Assembly: GCF_010882175.1 (NCBI RefSeq)
Contig: NZ_WKLH01000008.1
Coordinates: 1 to 64,000, forward strand
Reading direction: 5' to 3'
Length of the DNA: 64,000 nt
Source of the DNA: Mangrovibacterium lignilyticum
GTDB lineage: Bacteria; Bacteroidota; Bacteroidia; Bacteroidales; Prolixibacteraceae
In this document: in pieces, positions 31,991 through 41,868 of the stretch
Layout: every line of letters starts with the position of its first letter
Position numbering within the stretch: the stretch's first letter is position 1
Position numbers and translations under genes: made by a program
The notes under the pieces: model-generated
The model's database searches: none
Seen by the model: the letters and a program-made list of their open reading frames with translations, nothing else
Told to the model about the DNA's origin: nothing

Positions 31991-34900
31991 AGGAGGGAAG
32001 ATTATGCTCTTTTGAAAAAACTCTTAATCACTATGAAACTAACATTGTTTCTCTGTTTATTCGTTGTTGCCCAGTCTTTTGCGATTGAAGGGTATTCGCA
32101 ACGCACGAAGCTGGATCTCAGTTTAACGAATGTGTCCGTCAAAGAAGCCCTGCGAAATATCGAAGATGCTTCAAACTTCTTCTTTTTATACAACGACGAT
32201 TTGATTGACGTCACCAGAAAGGTCAATATTGATGTTCAGGGTGAAAATATCGAGGATATTTTGGAACTAATATTTAAAGGTACCGGGGTGTCTTATACCG
32301 TTAAAGACCGGCAAATTGTACTCACACCAGATCAATCTGAATTGGTTGAAAATCAGCAACAGACCACGAAGTTGTCCGGAGTTGTAACCGACACATCCGG
32401 TGGACCACTTCCCGGTGTAACAGTGGTTGTTAAAGGCACCAGCAATGGTGTTGTGACGGATATGGATGGTAAATATAACCTGGCTGATGTTCCGGCAGAT
32501 GCCGTGTTGGTTTTCTCGTTTGTTGGTATGAAAACCCAGGAAATCGCTCTGAACGGAAAATCAGAGATTGATGTGACCCTGGCTGAAGAATCAATCGGTT
32601 TGGATGAGGTTGTCGCTGTGGGCTATGGTGTACAGAAAAAAGCAACGCTTTCGGGCTCGATAACCAACGTAAAAGGAGATGATTTGATCAAAACTCCGGT
32701 AACCAACGTCAGCCAGAGTGTTGCCGGACGTATGCCTGGGGTTGTCGCGATCTCCAATGGTGGCGAGCCCGGTTATGATGGTGCTACCTTGCGTATTCGT
32801 GGTGTCAACACCTTCGGTAATTCAGCTCCGCTGATTGTTGTTGATGGTGTTCCCGGACGTTCGCTGGATCGTATCGACCCGAGTACCATTGAGAGTATGT
32901 CAGTCATGAAAGATGCCTCGGCTGCTATTTACGGAGCGCAGGCAGCCAACGGGGTGATCCTTATCACAACCAAACGCGGAACCGTTGGTAAACCGACTGT
33001 TAAAGTATCGTTTAACCAGGGCTTCTCTAAACCTACCGTTTTGCCGGAAATGGCGAATGCTGCTGAGTACGCGACATTGCTGAATGAAATTGACCAGTAC
33101 GACAACCGGCCAAACCGCTATACAGATGATCAAATTCAGCAATATCGGGATGGATCTGATCCATGGCGCTATCCGAATACCGATTGGTTTCATGAAACAC
33201 TGAAGCCTTGGTCTAACCAGAATTACGGAAACGTGTCGATTGACGGTGGTACCGAGAATATGAAATATTTTGTGAGTATTTCTCAAAAATCACAAGATGG
33301 TTTTTACCGCCACAGTGCCACAAAATATAACCAGTACGATATGAAATCGAATCTGGATTTGAAAATCAACAAATACCTGGATCTTTATATCAATACAACC
33401 GGCCGTATGGAAGATCGTAATTTCCCGACCCGTTCCGGCGAAAATATTTTCCGCATGCTGATGCGTTCGAAGCCAAACTCTCCCGCTTACTGGCCGAATG
33501 GGTTGCCGGGACCGGATATCGAATATGGTGACAATCCTGTAGTTATTGTAACTGATGCTACCGGCTACAACCATGATAAACGCTATATTTTGAATTCCGA
33601 CTTTGGTTTGAACCTGAAAGTACCCGGTGTTGAAGGCTTGACTTTCAAAGCGAATGCCTCATTGGATAAAACCTTCCGTTTCCAAAAGCAATGGAGTACG
33701 CCATGGTACCTGTATTCATGGCCAAATCAAGAGGTGGATGAAAACGGTGAACCGATTCTAGTTGAAGGTAAGAAAGGCTTCGATGATCCCCGGTTATCAG
33801 AATCGATGGAAGACAACCAGGGCATTCTTGTCAGTGGCCTCTTAAACTATACCCGCACATTTGACGACATACATACGGTTAATTTGTTGGCAGGTGTTGA
33901 AAGAATCACCAATAAAGGAGACTCCTTTTCCGCTTTCAGAAGATATTTCCTTTCTTCGGCAATCGATCAATTGTTTGCCGGTGGTCAGGATGAAATTAAT
34001 AACGACGGTACTGGCTATGAACAAGCCCGCTTAAACTACTTTGGTCGTGTAAACTACAGCTTTAAAGACAAGTACCTGGCTGAGTTTGTATGGAGATACC
34101 AGGGATCGTATATCTTTGAAGAATCAAGCCGTTTTGGATTTTTTCCGGGAGTTTCTCTGGGTTATGTAATGTCTGAAGAAAACTTCTTTAAGGAAAACGT
34201 TCCCTTCATCAATTTCCTAAAAATCCGTGCTTCATGGGGGCAAACAGGTAATGACTTGATTGATCCGTATCAATATCTGGCCTCCTACCGGTTCAATAAC
34301 CTCATGTTTATATCCAATGGAGGTAATTCTCAAAGTCAGGCTTTATACGAAGGTGTTATCCCGAATGACGGTGTAACCTGGGAAAGTGCAACACAACAAA
34401 ACGTTGGTTTCGATTTGCATATTCTCAATGGTGACATCGCCATCACTGCCGACTATTTCCTCAATAAACGGGACGATATTTTATGGCAGCGGAACGCTTC
34501 GATTCCAAACACAGCAGGGCTGACGCTTCCTCGTGAGAATATCGGTAAAGTGAAAAACCAGGGAGTTGACTTCAGCATCGACTACCGCAAGCGATTTAAC
34601 GATTTTACTCTTGGTGTTGGCATCAATGGAGTCTACTCGAAGAACAAAATCTTATTCTGGGATGAAACCGCAGGTGCTCCGGATTACCAACAATCAACCG
34701 GACGCCCGATTGATTCTGATCTGTACTATAATGCAATTGGTATCTTCCAAACACAAGAAGAGATTGATGCCTATCCACACTGGAATGGTGCTCGTCCCGG
34801 AGATGTTATTTTTGAAGATTACAATGGCGACGAGGTGCTTGATGCCAAAGACCGTGTTCGCTATGACAAAAGCAGAACGCCGGTATATACCGGAGGTTTG

Positions 34901-35347
34901 AATGTTGACATGGGATATAAGAATTTCGATTTGTCACTTCTGTTCCAGGGGGCATTCGGCGGTATCTTTTACGAAACAACCGAATCAGGTGATTTTGGTA
35001 ACTATCTGAAGAGCTTTTACGACAGTCGCTGGACAGAAGAAAACCCAAGCACAACAGATCCGAGAACATACAACCGTTCTGATGAATATTGGGTGAACCA
35101 GCGAAATACCTACTGGGTACATAAATCCAATTACGTCCGCTTAAAATCAATTGAATTGGGATACACCATACCTAAGTCCTTAACTCAGCGTTTTCTGGTT
35201 AACGATCTACGGATGTATGTAAGTGCCTTCAACTTGTTCACAATTAGCCCGGATATGGACGACTATGATCCGGAGAATACCAGCGGTTCCGGTTATAACT
35301 ATCCTTTGAATAAGGTGATCAACGTTGGTTTAAGTGTTACTTTTTAA
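31964..35347 (+). CDS. SusC-family TonB-dependent transporter with STN domain (cassette B)
   Basis: Outer-membrane importer, 1127 residues. An N-terminal extension (1-23) leads into the signal core starting at Met24 ('MKLTLFLCLFVVAQSFA'). The STN domain is at about 48-118 ('VSVKEALRNIEDASNFFFLYNDDLI'), then the carboxypeptidase-regulatory-like domain ('GVVTDTSGGPLPGVTVVVKGT'), plug ('LDEVVAVGYGVQKKATLSGSI') and barrel. The pairing with FecI/FecR fits the STN domain. susD starts 11 nt after the stop. Substrate class is not evident; only a GH2 accompanies it. Confidence 0.95.
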   Translation: MKKNCEIFKRREDYALLKKLLITMKLTLFLCLFVVAQSFAIEGYSQRTKLDLSLTNVSVKEALRNIEDASNFFFLYNDDLIDVTRKVNIDVQGENIEDILELIFKGTGVSYTVKDRQIVLTPDQSELVENQQQTTKLSGVVTDTSGGPLPGVTVVVKGTSNGVVTDMDGKYNLADVPADAVLVFSFVGMKTQEIALNGKSEIDVTLAEESIGLDEVVAVGYGVQKKATLSGSITNVKGDDLIKTPVTNVSQSVAGRMPGVVAISNGGEPGYDGATLRIRGVNTFGNSAPLIVVDGVPGRSLDRIDPSTIESMSVMKDASAAIYGAQAANGVILITTKRGTVGKPTVKVSFNQGFSKPTVLPEMANAAEYATLLNEIDQYDNRPNRYTDDQIQQYRDGSDPWRYPNTDWFHETLKPWSNQNYGNVSIDGGTENMKYFVSISQKSQDGFYRHSATKYNQYDMKSNLDLKINKYLDLYINTTGRMEDRNFPTRSGENIFRMLMRSKPNSPAYWPNGLPGPDIEYGDNPVVIVTDATGYNHDKRYILNSDFGLNLKVPGVEGLTFKANASLDKTFRFQKQWSTPWYLYSWPNQEVDENGEPILVEGKKGFDDPRLSESMEDNQGILVSGLLNYTRTFDDIHTVNLLAGVERITNKGDSFSAFRRYFLSSAIDQLFAGGQDEINNDGTGYEQARLNYFGRVNYSFKDKYLAEFVWRYQGSYIFEESSRFGFFPGVSLGYVMSEENFFKENVPFINFLKIRASWGQTGNDLIDPYQYLASYRFNNLMFISNGGNSQSQALYEGVIPNDGVTWESATQQNVGFDLHILNGDIAITADYFLNKRDDILWQRNASIPNTAGLTLPRENIGKVKNQGVDFSIDYRKRFNDFTLGVGINGVYSKNKILFWDETAGAPDYQQSTGRPIDSDLYYNAIGIFQTQEEIDAYPHWNGARPGDVIFEDYNGDEVLDAKDRVRYDKSRTPVYTGGLNVDMGYKNFDLSLLFQGAFGGIFYETTESGDFGNYLKSFYDSRWTEENPSTTDPRTYNRSDEYWVNQRNTYWVHKSNYVRLKSIELGYTIPKSLTQRFLVNDLRMYVSAFNLFTISPDMDDYDPENTSGSGYNYPLNKVINVGLSVTF

Positions 35348-35358
35348 ATTGAAACGTC

Positions 35359-37128
35359 ATGAATAAAATAAAAATATTTATCCTACTCACAGTCGTTTTG
35401 TTTACGGCATCCTGTAACGAGGATTTTCTGGAGGTGGCTCCTCTGGACCGCTATTCTGATGCTGCCGTATGGACAGATCCAGCCTTAGCCTCGGCATTTG
35501 TCAACAATATCTATATGGGGCAGCAATATGGGTTCCAGTTGGAAATGCTGGCTTCTCTTAGCGATATTTCAATGACTAAGAGGGCTGAAGTGAATGCTAT
35601 TCTGAATAGCCAGATTAGTGATAGTTATGTGAGCATTCTGGATCCGAACCACTGGTTGGATAGCTACCGGAATGTTACCTGGAACACACTTTACAAGAAT
35701 ATTCGTGCTTGTAATGTGTTTTTTGAGAATATCCGGAACTCTTCGCTGGAAGGTGAAGAAATCGATCGTATGGTTGGTGAAGTTCATTTCATGAGAGCTT
35801 ATTTCTATTATTGGTTAATGAGTTTTTGGGGTGGCGTTCCTTTGATTGATCAACCATTCTCGTTGGACGATGACTTCGCTGTTGCGCGGAACAGTTTTGA
35901 GGAAACCGTTAATTTCATTGTTGCCGATTGTGATTCTGCGACCAGCTTATTGCCGCTGGAAGGTGATAAAGCGCGTGCGACGAAAGGTGCATCGATGACT
36001 TTAAAATCAAGAGTGCTTCTTTTTGCCGCTAGTGATTTGTTTAACTCGGGTGGCACATGGGCTTCCGATTATTCAAAACCTGAGTTGGTTAGCTATATCG
36101 GAGGCGACAGGGATGCCCGATGGAGAGCTGCTCAAAGTGCAGCCAAAGCTGTGATAGACCTGGGCATTTACAGTCTGTACGGCGGAACCAATCCCGGATC
36201 ACCTGAACAAGCGAGAGATAATTACATCAACCTGTTCCTGAACAACGGTAATGACGAAGACATTCTGTTGACTTTTTACGACAACGTAAACCGGACTGAC
36301 TGGATGTCGCCTAATCCTGGTTTGTTCTACGGTCCCAGTGGTTACCATAACTGGGGGAACCATACACCAACACAGCAGCTGGTGGATTCGTACGAAATGC
36401 TTGATGGTACAATGTTCGACTGGAATGATCCGGTTGAAAAGGCAGTACCGTACGAAAATCGCGATCCTCGCTTCTATGCAAGTGTTTTGTATGACGGAGC
36501 AAAGTGGAGACAGCGCCCTGACGATATTCTTGGAGCGGATCCGGATGGCATTCTTCAAACCGGTTACTATGAAAAAGAAGATGGTACTTTCCGGGGCGGA
36601 TTGGATACACGCCAGGGGATTGACGATTGGAACGGAACTTACACCGGTTACTACCTGCGTAAATTCATCGATCCGGCGCTCGATCACCAGTTCGAAAAGC
36701 AGAAATTACCATGGCGCCAGATGCGTTATGCCGAAGTGTTGTTAAATTACGCTGAAGCATGTATTGAGCTGGGCGATGAAGACGAAGCTAAAAACTACCT
36801 GGATATGATTCGTAACCGTGTTGATATGCCTGATATCCCGGCATCGGAAACCGGCGAAGCCTTGAAAGCCCGGTACCGCAACGAGCGGAAAGTTGAGTTG
36901 GCGTATGAGCAAAATCGCTATTTCGACATCAGACGCTGGATGATTGCTCCCGATGTAATCGAGAATGTGCAGGGCATTCGGGTGGAATATCCTTACAGTG
37001 GTGATGCACCAACCTACCAGGTAATAGAGGTGCAGGATCGCGGATGGTTGGATAAATCGTACTTCCTGCCTATCTTGCTGGATGAAATGAACAGAAACAA
37101 TTTGTTGATTCAAAATCCGGGCTACTAA
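35359..37128 (+). CDS. SusD/RagB-family lipoprotein (cassette B)
   Basis: A 589-residue glycan-binding lipoprotein. The lipobox 'VLFTASCNEDFLEV' and 'PLDRYSDAAVWTDPALASAFVNNIY' mark the SusD N-terminus; 'MRAYFYYWLMSFWGGVPLI' and 'LPWRQMRYAEVLLNYAEACIELGDEDEAKNYLD' are the conserved internal and TPR segments. 'RYRNERKVELAYEQNRYFDIRRW' is the usual C-terminal block. It is at the long end of the family. A perfect 13-bp hairpin follows. Confidence 0.95.
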   Translation: MNKIKIFILLTVVLFTASCNEDFLEVAPLDRYSDAAVWTDPALASAFVNNIYMGQQYGFQLEMLASLSDISMTKRAEVNAILNSQISDSYVSILDPNHWLDSYRNVTWNTLYKNIRACNVFFENIRNSSLEGEEIDRMVGEVHFMRAYFYYWLMSFWGGVPLIDQPFSLDDDFAVARNSFEETVNFIVADCDSATSLLPLEGDKARATKGASMTLKSRVLLFAASDLFNSGGTWASDYSKPELVSYIGGDRDARWRAAQSAAKAVIDLGIYSLYGGTNPGSPEQARDNYINLFLNNGNDEDILLTFYDNVNRTDWMSPNPGLFYGPSGYHNWGNHTPTQQLVDSYEMLDGTMFDWNDPVEKAVPYENRDPRFYASVLYDGAKWRQRPDDILGADPDGILQTGYYEKEDGTFRGGLDTRQGIDDWNGTYTGYYLRKFIDPALDHQFEKQKLPWRQMRYAEVLLNYAEACIELGDEDEAKNYLDMIRNRVDMPDIPASETGEALKARYRNERKVELAYEQNRYFDIRRWMIAPDVIENVQGIRVEYPYSGDAPTYQVIEVQDRGWLDKSYFLPILLDEMNRNNLLIQNPGY

Positions 37129-37143
37129 TAAACTAAAATAAAC

Positions 37144-37199
37144 AACTTCCCCACAGTTCTCGGATCATGTATCCGATTGCCTGTGGGGAAGTTCTCTTT
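37144..37199 (+). terminator. intrinsic terminator between susD and GH2, cassette B
   Basis: AACTTCCCCACAG (37144-37156) pairs perfectly with CTGTGGGGAAGTT (37181-37193), followed by CTCTTTA. The GH2 downstream is therefore likely to be read through at a reduced level or to have its own promoter. Confidence 0.75.
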
Positions 37200-37240
37200 A
37201 TATAGCAATGTGAAATAATTAGATCAGAAGCAGTAAAACA

Positions 37241-40051
37241 ATGAAACTAAAAAGACTACTCTTATTGATTGCAATCTCCATTAGTGCATTCTTCGAGGGA
37301 TTTTCTCAACCGACTGAGCTGGTGTACCTGTCAGGTAAAGATGCCGACCATACGGTCGACTGGGATTTCTTTTGCACCGATGGGCGAAACAGTGGTGAAT
37401 GGACAAAAATCGCCGTTCCGTCCAATTGGGAATTGCAGGGATTTGGAACCTACAATTACGGCCACGACTGGGCAAACGACAAAATTAAATTAGGCAAAGA
37501 ACATGGTCTGTATAAGCACGAGTTTGACGTGCCGGCCAGCTGGAAAGGAAAAACCATCCAACTTGTTTTTGACGGCTCCATGACGGATACGAAAGTAAAA
37601 GTGAACGGAAAATCAGCCGGTGCCATGCACCAGGGCGGTTTTTATCGCTTTAAATACGTTGTCAGTAAGTTATTAAAATACGGGCAGTCGAATCTGCTGG
37701 AGGTCGATGTGGCCAAACATCCCGAAAACGAGTCGATCCAACGGGCTGAGCGACAAGCTGACTTCTGGATCTTTGGTGGCATTTTCCGCCCGGTATTTTT
37801 AGAGGTTTTGCCCGAAGTGCATATGAATCGGGTAGCAATCGATCCTAAAATGGATGGTTCGTTCAAGCTGTTGATTGAAATGAATGAATCAAAAGCCAAT
37901 TACACGGCATCGGTCGAACTGTTCGACCTGGCCGGAAACGAGGTTGGCTCACCGGTTGATGCTGCCACTGAAAAAGGGGAAAAGCAGGCTTGGGTGTCCG
38001 GCAAATTCGACGGTGTGAAAGCCTGGAATCCCGAATGGCCAACGCTCTACGATATGAAGGTGTCGCTCAAAAAAGGCAATACCGTTTTGCACGAAGTAAC
38101 AGAGCGAATCGGCTTTCGGACTGTTGAACTGCGCAAGCACGACGGCTTTTATATCAACAACGAAAAGGTGGTGTTTAAAGGAGCTAACCGCCACTCCTTC
38201 AGGCCCGAAACCGGCCGCGCACTCAGCGACAGAGATCATATCCTCGACATTGAGTTGATGAAGGAGATGAACATGAATGCGGTGCGAAGCTCACATTATC
38301 CTCCCGATCAGCGATTCCTGGCACTTTGCGATTCGATGGGCCTCTTTGTGTTGGACGAAGTAACCGGTTGGCAGCAAGGATACGACACCATTGTCGGCCC
38401 CAAACTGATTCAGGAGACCATCCTGAAAGATGAAAATCATCCCAGTGTTGTCATTTTCGATCATGGGAACGAAGGGGGATGGGATTTCCGGAATGAAAAG
38501 ACTTTCCCAATATACGATATTCAACACCGGCCGATTATTTATCCCTGGTTGATACGTAACGGGGTGGATACACACCACTACCCGGAGTTTGAGTATGCGA
38601 TTGGCCGGAATATTTTCGGGAACGATCCGTTTATGCCGACCGAATTTATGCACGCTCTCTACGATGGCGGAGCCGGAGCCGGTTTGGAAGACTATTGGCG
38701 AAACTACCAAACTTCAGCCTTGCATGCCGGTGGTTTCATTTGGGCCTTGGTCGACGAAGCGGTTTTACGCACCGACAAGCCGGGAACGGTGTACGATGGC
38801 GATGGCAACCACGCTCCCGATGGCATCCTGGGGCCACACCGCGAGAAGGAGGGGAGTTTTTATACCATCAAAGAAATTTGGTCGCCGGTACAGGTTGAAC
38901 CGGTCGTGATCAATAAAAGCTGGAACGGGAGACTATTCCTGACCAATAAATACATGTATACCAACCTCAATCAGTGTGCGTTTAAGTGGGAAGCGGTTAA
39001 AACCGGCTTTGGGGCCCTGAAAGAACAACAGCTTGCTGCAGGTACGGCTACCGGTCCGGATGCCGTGCCCGGAGAAACCGCGAAGCTGACAATCGATTAC
39101 GGCAGTTCATTGCAGAACGCCGATTTATTCCGCTTTACAGCGATCGATCCACACGGAAAAGAATTGTATACCTGGAGCTGGCCGGTTATTCAACCCAAAG
39201 AGAAAGCAGCCGAGCTGTTGGCCGAGTTGGACAAAGGAAACTCAACGATTTCCGTGGCAGAAAGCGATATGGTCGTTAAAGCCTCTGTTTCGGACATGGA
39301 GTTCGAGTTCAGCAAAGAAAACGGAACATTGGTATCGGTTAAAAACAGTAAAGGGAATATCTCGTTTACCGGCGGACCGGTTGTTGCCGGTGCTGAGAGC
39401 GAAGTAACCGGAACCAAGTGGGAAAAGGACGCGGATGGCAACTTCAGCTTTGAGATTACAACCAAAGGCTACCCCCGGAAAATGGTCTGGATATTGGTGT
39501 CCAGTGGTTTGCTGAAGCTGGAAGCCGATCCGCTGCGTGATCATATCACGGATGTTGATTTTGTGGGGATTTCATTTAATTATCCCGAGGAAAAATGTAC
39601 CGGTGTTCAGTATATGGGAGCCGGACCGTACCGGGTTTGGAAAAACCGACTGAAAGGCGCCGAAATTGGTGTTTGGGAGAAAGCCTACAACAATACCATT
39701 ACCGGCGAAACCTTCAACAATCTGGAGTATCCCGAGTTTAAAGGCTACCATGCTAATTTATTCTGGGCTACGCTCGAAACAACCGAAAGCCCGGTGACGA
39801 TTATCTCCGAAACACCGAACCTGTTTTTCCAGTTGTTTAAACCCGGAAAACCACAACAGGTGGCCGGTGGTACTTATCCGCCGTTTCCCGATGGTGATAT
39901 CTCATTTTTGTACGAGATTCCGGCCATTGGAACCAAGTTCTTCCAGATCGATCATTTGGGACCGACTGCTAAGAAAGGAATGTACTTCGAACGATGGGGA
40001 GACGACAGCTACCCAATCAAACTGTGGTTCGACTTTCGGGGAACGAACTAA
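37241..40051 (+). CDS. GH2 glycoside hydrolase (beta-galactosidase-like)
   Basis: A 936-residue exported enzyme (signal peptide about 1-23). The jelly-roll domain ('VPSNWELQGFGTYNYG', 'LVFDGSMTDTKVKVNGKSAG'), the Ig-like domain and the TIM barrel ('FKGANRHSFRPETGRALSDRDHILDIELMKEMNMNAVRSSHYPPD') are in standard GH2 order. The acid/base is Glu411 in 'DHGNEGGWDF' and the nucleophile Glu468 in 'MPTEFMHALYDGG'. The long C-terminus resembles the GH2 beta-galactosidase small-chain domain. GH2 members act on beta-galactosides, beta-mannosides, beta-glucuronides and others; the exact sugar cannot be read here. It is the only enzyme of cassette B and is bracketed by terminators on both sides. Confidence 0.88.
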   Translation: MKLKRLLLLIAISISAFFEGFSQPTELVYLSGKDADHTVDWDFFCTDGRNSGEWTKIAVPSNWELQGFGTYNYGHDWANDKIKLGKEHGLYKHEFDVPASWKGKTIQLVFDGSMTDTKVKVNGKSAGAMHQGGFYRFKYVVSKLLKYGQSNLLEVDVAKHPENESIQRAERQADFWIFGGIFRPVFLEVLPEVHMNRVAIDPKMDGSFKLLIEMNESKANYTASVELFDLAGNEVGSPVDAATEKGEKQAWVSGKFDGVKAWNPEWPTLYDMKVSLKKGNTVLHEVTERIGFRTVELRKHDGFYINNEKVVFKGANRHSFRPETGRALSDRDHILDIELMKEMNMNAVRSSHYPPDQRFLALCDSMGLFVLDEVTGWQQGYDTIVGPKLIQETILKDENHPSVVIFDHGNEGGWDFRNEKTFPIYDIQHRPIIYPWLIRNGVDTHHYPEFEYAIGRNIFGNDPFMPTEFMHALYDGGAGAGLEDYWRNYQTSALHAGGFIWALVDEAVLRTDKPGTVYDGDGNHAPDGILGPHREKEGSFYTIKEIWSPVQVEPVVINKSWNGRLFLTNKYMYTNLNQCAFKWEAVKTGFGALKEQQLAAGTATGPDAVPGETAKLTIDYGSSLQNADLFRFTAIDPHGKELYTWSWPVIQPKEKAAELLAELDKGNSTISVAESDMVVKASVSDMEFEFSKENGTLVSVKNSKGNISFTGGPVVAGAESEVTGTKWEKDADGNFSFEITTKGYPRKMVWILVSSGLLKLEADPLRDHITDVDFVGISFNYPEEKCTGVQYMGAGPYRVWKNRLKGAEIGVWEKAYNNTITGETFNNLEYPEFKGYHANLFWATLETTESPVTIISETPNLFFQLFKPGKPQQVAGGTYPPFPDGDISFLYEIPAIGTKFFQIDHLGPTAKKGMYFERWGDDSYPIKLWFDFRGTN

Positions 40052-40145
40052 ACGTTGACAGGTAGTTGGCCAATCATATATTGATGATTTTCCCGAACAA
40101 TCAACAATATCCTGTTTGAGGGGGATTTTAGGAGAAGGAATTGAA

Positions 40146-40188
40146 AAAGAGGCTGTCCGATTTTACTTTTGGACAGCCTCTTTCTTTA
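40146..40188 (+). terminator. intrinsic terminator after GH2
   Basis: AAAGAGGCTGTCC (40146-40158) pairs perfectly with GGACAGCCTCTTT (40171-40183), followed by CTTTA. The remainder of the gap up to 40605 contains only very short frames and nothing I can assign. Confidence 0.8.
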
Positions 40189-40605
40189 GGCGTTTTAAGT
40201 GCTGTATTCAAAGGGAACGATGAAGATAAATCAACCGCTTGAGTTGAAATCTATCATTTCCGCTTTACCATATGCGAACTGCAAAAAGTAGTGAAATCGT
40301 CATCATCCCTGTTTTAGCCATTGTTTACCGCTAAAGATTTACCTAAAAAATATAAAACAGGTTTATACCAAATTTCCCGATTTTGGTTATTAGGTGAAGT
40401 TAGCGATTCGCGCGGTAAGAGGGATTGGGGTAAATTGACAGATGATTGGGGGCAAAATGCTAAAAGATATAAATAGAGCGGATTGCGTCACGTTCTCGTC
40501 AAAATAAAAATGAATCTTTGGGAAGATATGTGTTATTCCCGCGATGCAAACTGGAGGGAATGAACGAAAAAACAGAAAGCTTAACGATAAAACATCAACG
40601 AATTT

Positions 40606-41547
40606 ATGAATTTACAAAGCATGAGAACGATTCTGTCTCTAGTTGTTTTGGCATTGGCATTGGCATTGGCTGTTCCAAATACGGTTAGTGCCAAAAACGA
40701 TACGAAAGTGAATGGAACAACCGGTACGCCACTCGGAGGTTTTGGCGCGGGGGGAGTGAAATTTAATGGTAATGAAGGAACCTTTGCTATCATGACCCGG
40801 CCGCCGGCTGACGCTTACGATTTTAAAGAGGTCGACGGAGCAGCATTCCAGTTTTTCGCTAAAAGAGGACAGGCGACAGAGACGGTCGATCAAATGAAAA
40901 CAGTCGTTATTGACGGACGTCCCGATGACGACGCTATCTGGCCGTTACACCGGATAAATTTCGGGACTATCAATGATGTTCATGTTGCAATGACAGGTTT
41001 TTCTCCATTGGACAATGAAGACTACGATAACATGTCGTTGCCGTACGCTTTTTACGAGGTAACCTTAACGAATACAAAAACCTCAAATGTTGCTGTCTCA
41101 ATCGGCCTTCAATGGAATTCGGAAAACGAGCCTTTTCAATTCGTTCCAGGTAAGGGAATTACCAATAGCACAAGAACCGTTTTTGCTTCAGCAAAAGGGA
41201 AAGTCAATATTACCGGCGGTAATGCCGCTGACCCCGGTTTCCTTGCGAATGGCGTTTGTAATAATGCTGTTAATCAAAACCAAGCTAAAGTTGCGTTGGC
41301 ATTGGACCTGAAAGCCAATGAAACGCGCGTAGTTAAGTTTGTCATTTCATGGTACGAGACTGTTGATCCGGACTTGGCTTATTATTTCAATTTATACGAT
41401 AACTCAGAGACGATTGCTGTCCACGGACTGAAGCAGTTCGATCACTTTTTTTGTTCCATAAGTGCAGTTTTATCGAAATCTGGGACATCGTATTTGTTGC
41501 AATCTGTCGGCATACTTCGCAAAAAATACAAAAAAAAAGAATTCTGA
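40606..41547 (+). pseudogene. N-terminal remnant of a GH116-type glycosidase
   Basis: A 313-codon frame with a signal peptide whose core is LALALALAV. 'GTPLGGFGAGGVKFNGNEGTF' is the opening of the GH116 N-terminal (beta-glucosylceramidase-like) domain, and the following beta-sandwich ('YAFYEVTLTNTKTSNVAVSIGLQWNSEN', 'ETRVVKFVISWYE') continues it to 'YYFNLYDNSETIAVHGLKQFD' near residue 280. There the similarity ends; the last ~35 residues are lysine-rich and unrelated, and the (alpha/alpha)6 catalytic domain that should follow is absent. A full GH116 is about 800 residues. It may still be translated and secreted but cannot be an active GH116. Confidence 0.65.
40647..40671 (+). repeat. hexanucleotide repeat in the GH116 signal peptide
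   Basis: Copies of the hexamer TTGGCA/ATTGGC run head to tail and encode the LALALALA hydrophobic core. Changes in copy number would stay in frame and only alter signal-peptide length. Confidence 0.6.
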
Positions 41548-41646
41548 CGTACCAGGTTTTCTTGTCTATGTGCTATAGTATTGGCGAACTACGAAGTAAA
41601 AAGATTATACGATTCTGGAAAAATACCATTTTGATATCATAGCCTA

Positions 41647-41787
41647 ATGGCAGAATCATTAGTCGGTCAATTGCCGGAGCAAGAACAAAATGTTCTTGAG
41701 CGTTGGTCGTACGAGTCAGAAGAAAGTCAGGAATGGTTTCGCTGGATTTCTGCTGCCTCATTTATAGAGCAAAATTTGAATATTTAA
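41647..41787 (+). pseudogene. possible FecR N-terminal remnant
   Basis: A 46-codon frame (MAESLVGQLPEQEQNVLERW, then YESEESQEWFRWIS) resembles the first helices of FecR-type anti-sigma factors, where 'L.G.L.EEE...L..W...SEEN...F' is typical. The same frame upstream, beyond a TGA at 41632, reads YEVKRLYDSGKIPF, which fits an even earlier part. No membrane helix or FecR domain follows. I am not certain of this assignment. The rest of 41548-41868 holds no supportable feature. Confidence 0.3.
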
Positions 41788-41868
41788 AGCAGATTGTTTC
41801 CCGAGAGATTCGGTTAGATCGTCTCAAAGAGAGTAGGCATTTAAACAGACTAATAAATATTTAAAAGG

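Noticed and set aside
40201-40600. Short frames in the gap before the GH116 remnant
   Set aside because: Frames of about 17-20 codons with no conserved motif, no start context and no match I recognise.
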